Source: Dromaius novaehollandiae
Taxonomy: Eukaryota > Chordata > Aves > Casuariiformes > Dromaiidae
Length of the DNA stretch: 64,000 bases
Reading direction: 5' to 3'
NCBI RefSeq assembly: GCF_036370855.1
Contig: NC_088098.1
Coordinates: 201,855,336-201,919,335 of the forward strand
In this document: piece by piece, positions 62,801 to 64,000 of the stretch
Numbering within the stretch: the stretch's first letter is position 1
Layout: every line of letters starts with the position of its first letter
The notes under the pieces: model-generated
Told to the model about the DNA's origin: nothing
Databases searched by the model: none
What the model saw: the letters and a program-made list of their open reading frames with translations, nothing else
Program-made: the position numbers and the translations under genes

Positions 62801-64000
62801 GGATTCTTGCTTACTTTTACTCCTTGTCCTTGCCACTCATCTCCATTTATTTAATCTTCCACAATTTGTCGCGCACCCAGATATTCCCATAGTCGGATTT
62901 TGTCCTGTTGCTCACAAACTCTGCAGTCTCCTGCCTGTAAGTATTCTCTTGCTTCCACTGACCCAAAGGCTGTTGCAGAATCAAAACTTGCTTCCTTAAC
63001 TCTTTCTTTCTTTTTTTTTCTGAAGCTCCATGAGGGCTCCTTCATGTGAGGAGAAAGGCAGGAAGGTTCATATAAGCCAAGAACGAGGGCTGTTTCCTGA
63101 TCAGCATCTCAGGCATTTAGTTGTGTTGAAGAAAGGGAAAGTAACACCTTCTTCTTTCTTTGCCTGCTGCTGCTTTGCTTGTATCCTTATCTGCTTGCAG
63201 GAGCTTTGCATTATTATTGGGATGGAAGTGGAAATGGCTCTTTCTAAGCTCAGGGGAAAACCTAGCAAAGAGCTTTGCTCTAGAGAGTTATTCAGAGCAG
63301 CCTGGGAGAAGAAAGAAAGGATGGGAAACTGAGGAACAGCCAGGTCTGCCAGCCTCCAGGAGAAGTCACAGGGCTCTGGGGATATCCCAGCTTGGCGTAG
63401 CAGTCCCCAGCAAATTGTCCTGCAGTGGGGGTCCGGCAGCGTGCAAGTCCTGGTGATCACCTACCCCTTTTCCCATCAGCCCAGGGCTGCTCTGACAAAA
63501 CAGCAGGAACTGGCTGTGGTGGTTTTAGGACTCCTGAGAGCTCCTCTTCACCACAGGAAAGAACTTGCACAGTTTCCCTTCAAAGTGCACAAAATTAGCA
63601 GAACTGAACAGAAAAGCTTCTCCCTGTAACTGACTTTGACACCCTGACCTTTCCAAAACAAGCGGCTGAACCCCAGGCTGGTAAGGCTGAATGTTAATGA
63701 AGCAGAGGATGAGAATTTTGCTCCAAACAGAGATGCTGGGTCCCACTAGTTATTATCTAATGACAAAATAGTCTCAAATCAGTTACTGATCTGCTTGAAA
63801 CAATGGGCAGTATCACTGTTATCAAGTAGTAATGTTTGGACATTATTTTTTTCCTCAGTAATTATTAGAACTTGAAAATAGCAAGGCCACTGATGTTTGA
63901 ACACCTGACAGTTCAGTAAGCATAAACTAACACAGATCAGGAGCACTCCAGTGGTCTTCTTTTCTGTATTTCTAATCAGTCTCTGTATTCTGGTCAAAAT
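59871..64000. other. Terminal interval without recognised genes
   Basis: There is a purine-rich, moderately GC-rich patch at about 60040-60300. It opens long frames on both strands (up to 165 codons) without motifs. The remainder is AT-leaning unique sequence with a TTTC-rich tract at 63000-63020. No repeat or RNA gene was recognised. Confidence 0.5.

Noticed and set aside
4891..64000. A tandem VMO1 cluster or a novel multi-gene system
   Set aside because: No further VMO1 repeat motifs, no cluster of related genes, and no repeat arrays with spacer structure were found in any frame.

Overview
The window looks like nuclear DNA from a sauropsid, most likely a bird. It carries one spliced vertebrate gene with GT-AG introns, it is AT-leaning, and it is poor in interspersed repeats. 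Every mobile element I could recognise belongs to the CR1 LINE family, including two copies that keep the CR1-type 3' end. I saw no SINE-rich or mammalian repeat landscape. A crocodilian or turtle origin is not excluded, because several older CR1 remnants resemble the type common in those groups. No operons, CRISPR arrays, phage or other prokaryotic features are present.

Layout. Positions 1-2400 show nothing recognisable. Positions 2816-4890 hold a complete three-exon, plus-strand gene encoding a 183-residue secreted protein of the vitelline membrane outer layer protein 1 (VMO1) family. It has a TATA box, signal peptide, two introns, stop codon and a variant poly(A) signal. The rest, about 59 kb, behaves as a gene-poor interval. 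It contains CR1 remnants on both strands (about 12.24, 18.1-19.3, 28.4-30.2, 36.0, 42.2 and 55.0 kb), short microsatellites, and two isolated GC- and CpG-enriched islands (about 32.9-33.6 and 53.9-54.25 kb). There are also a few open segments that might be exons but that I cannot assign to a gene.

Interplay. Only the VMO1-like gene can be given a role with confidence. Its product should be a secreted beta-prism protein with four disulfides, homologous to the protein of the avian egg vitelline membrane. The two better CR1 copies are dead: one has lost nearly all of its reverse transcriptase ORF, the other has a frameshift at the polymerase active-site motif. I found no convincing new multi-gene system. 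The observations most worth checking are the VMO1 paralogue, the internally deleted CR1 with an ORF1-to-3'-end junction, the CpG islands inside a gene desert, and two cysteine-rich open segments near 41.0 and 59.6 kb.
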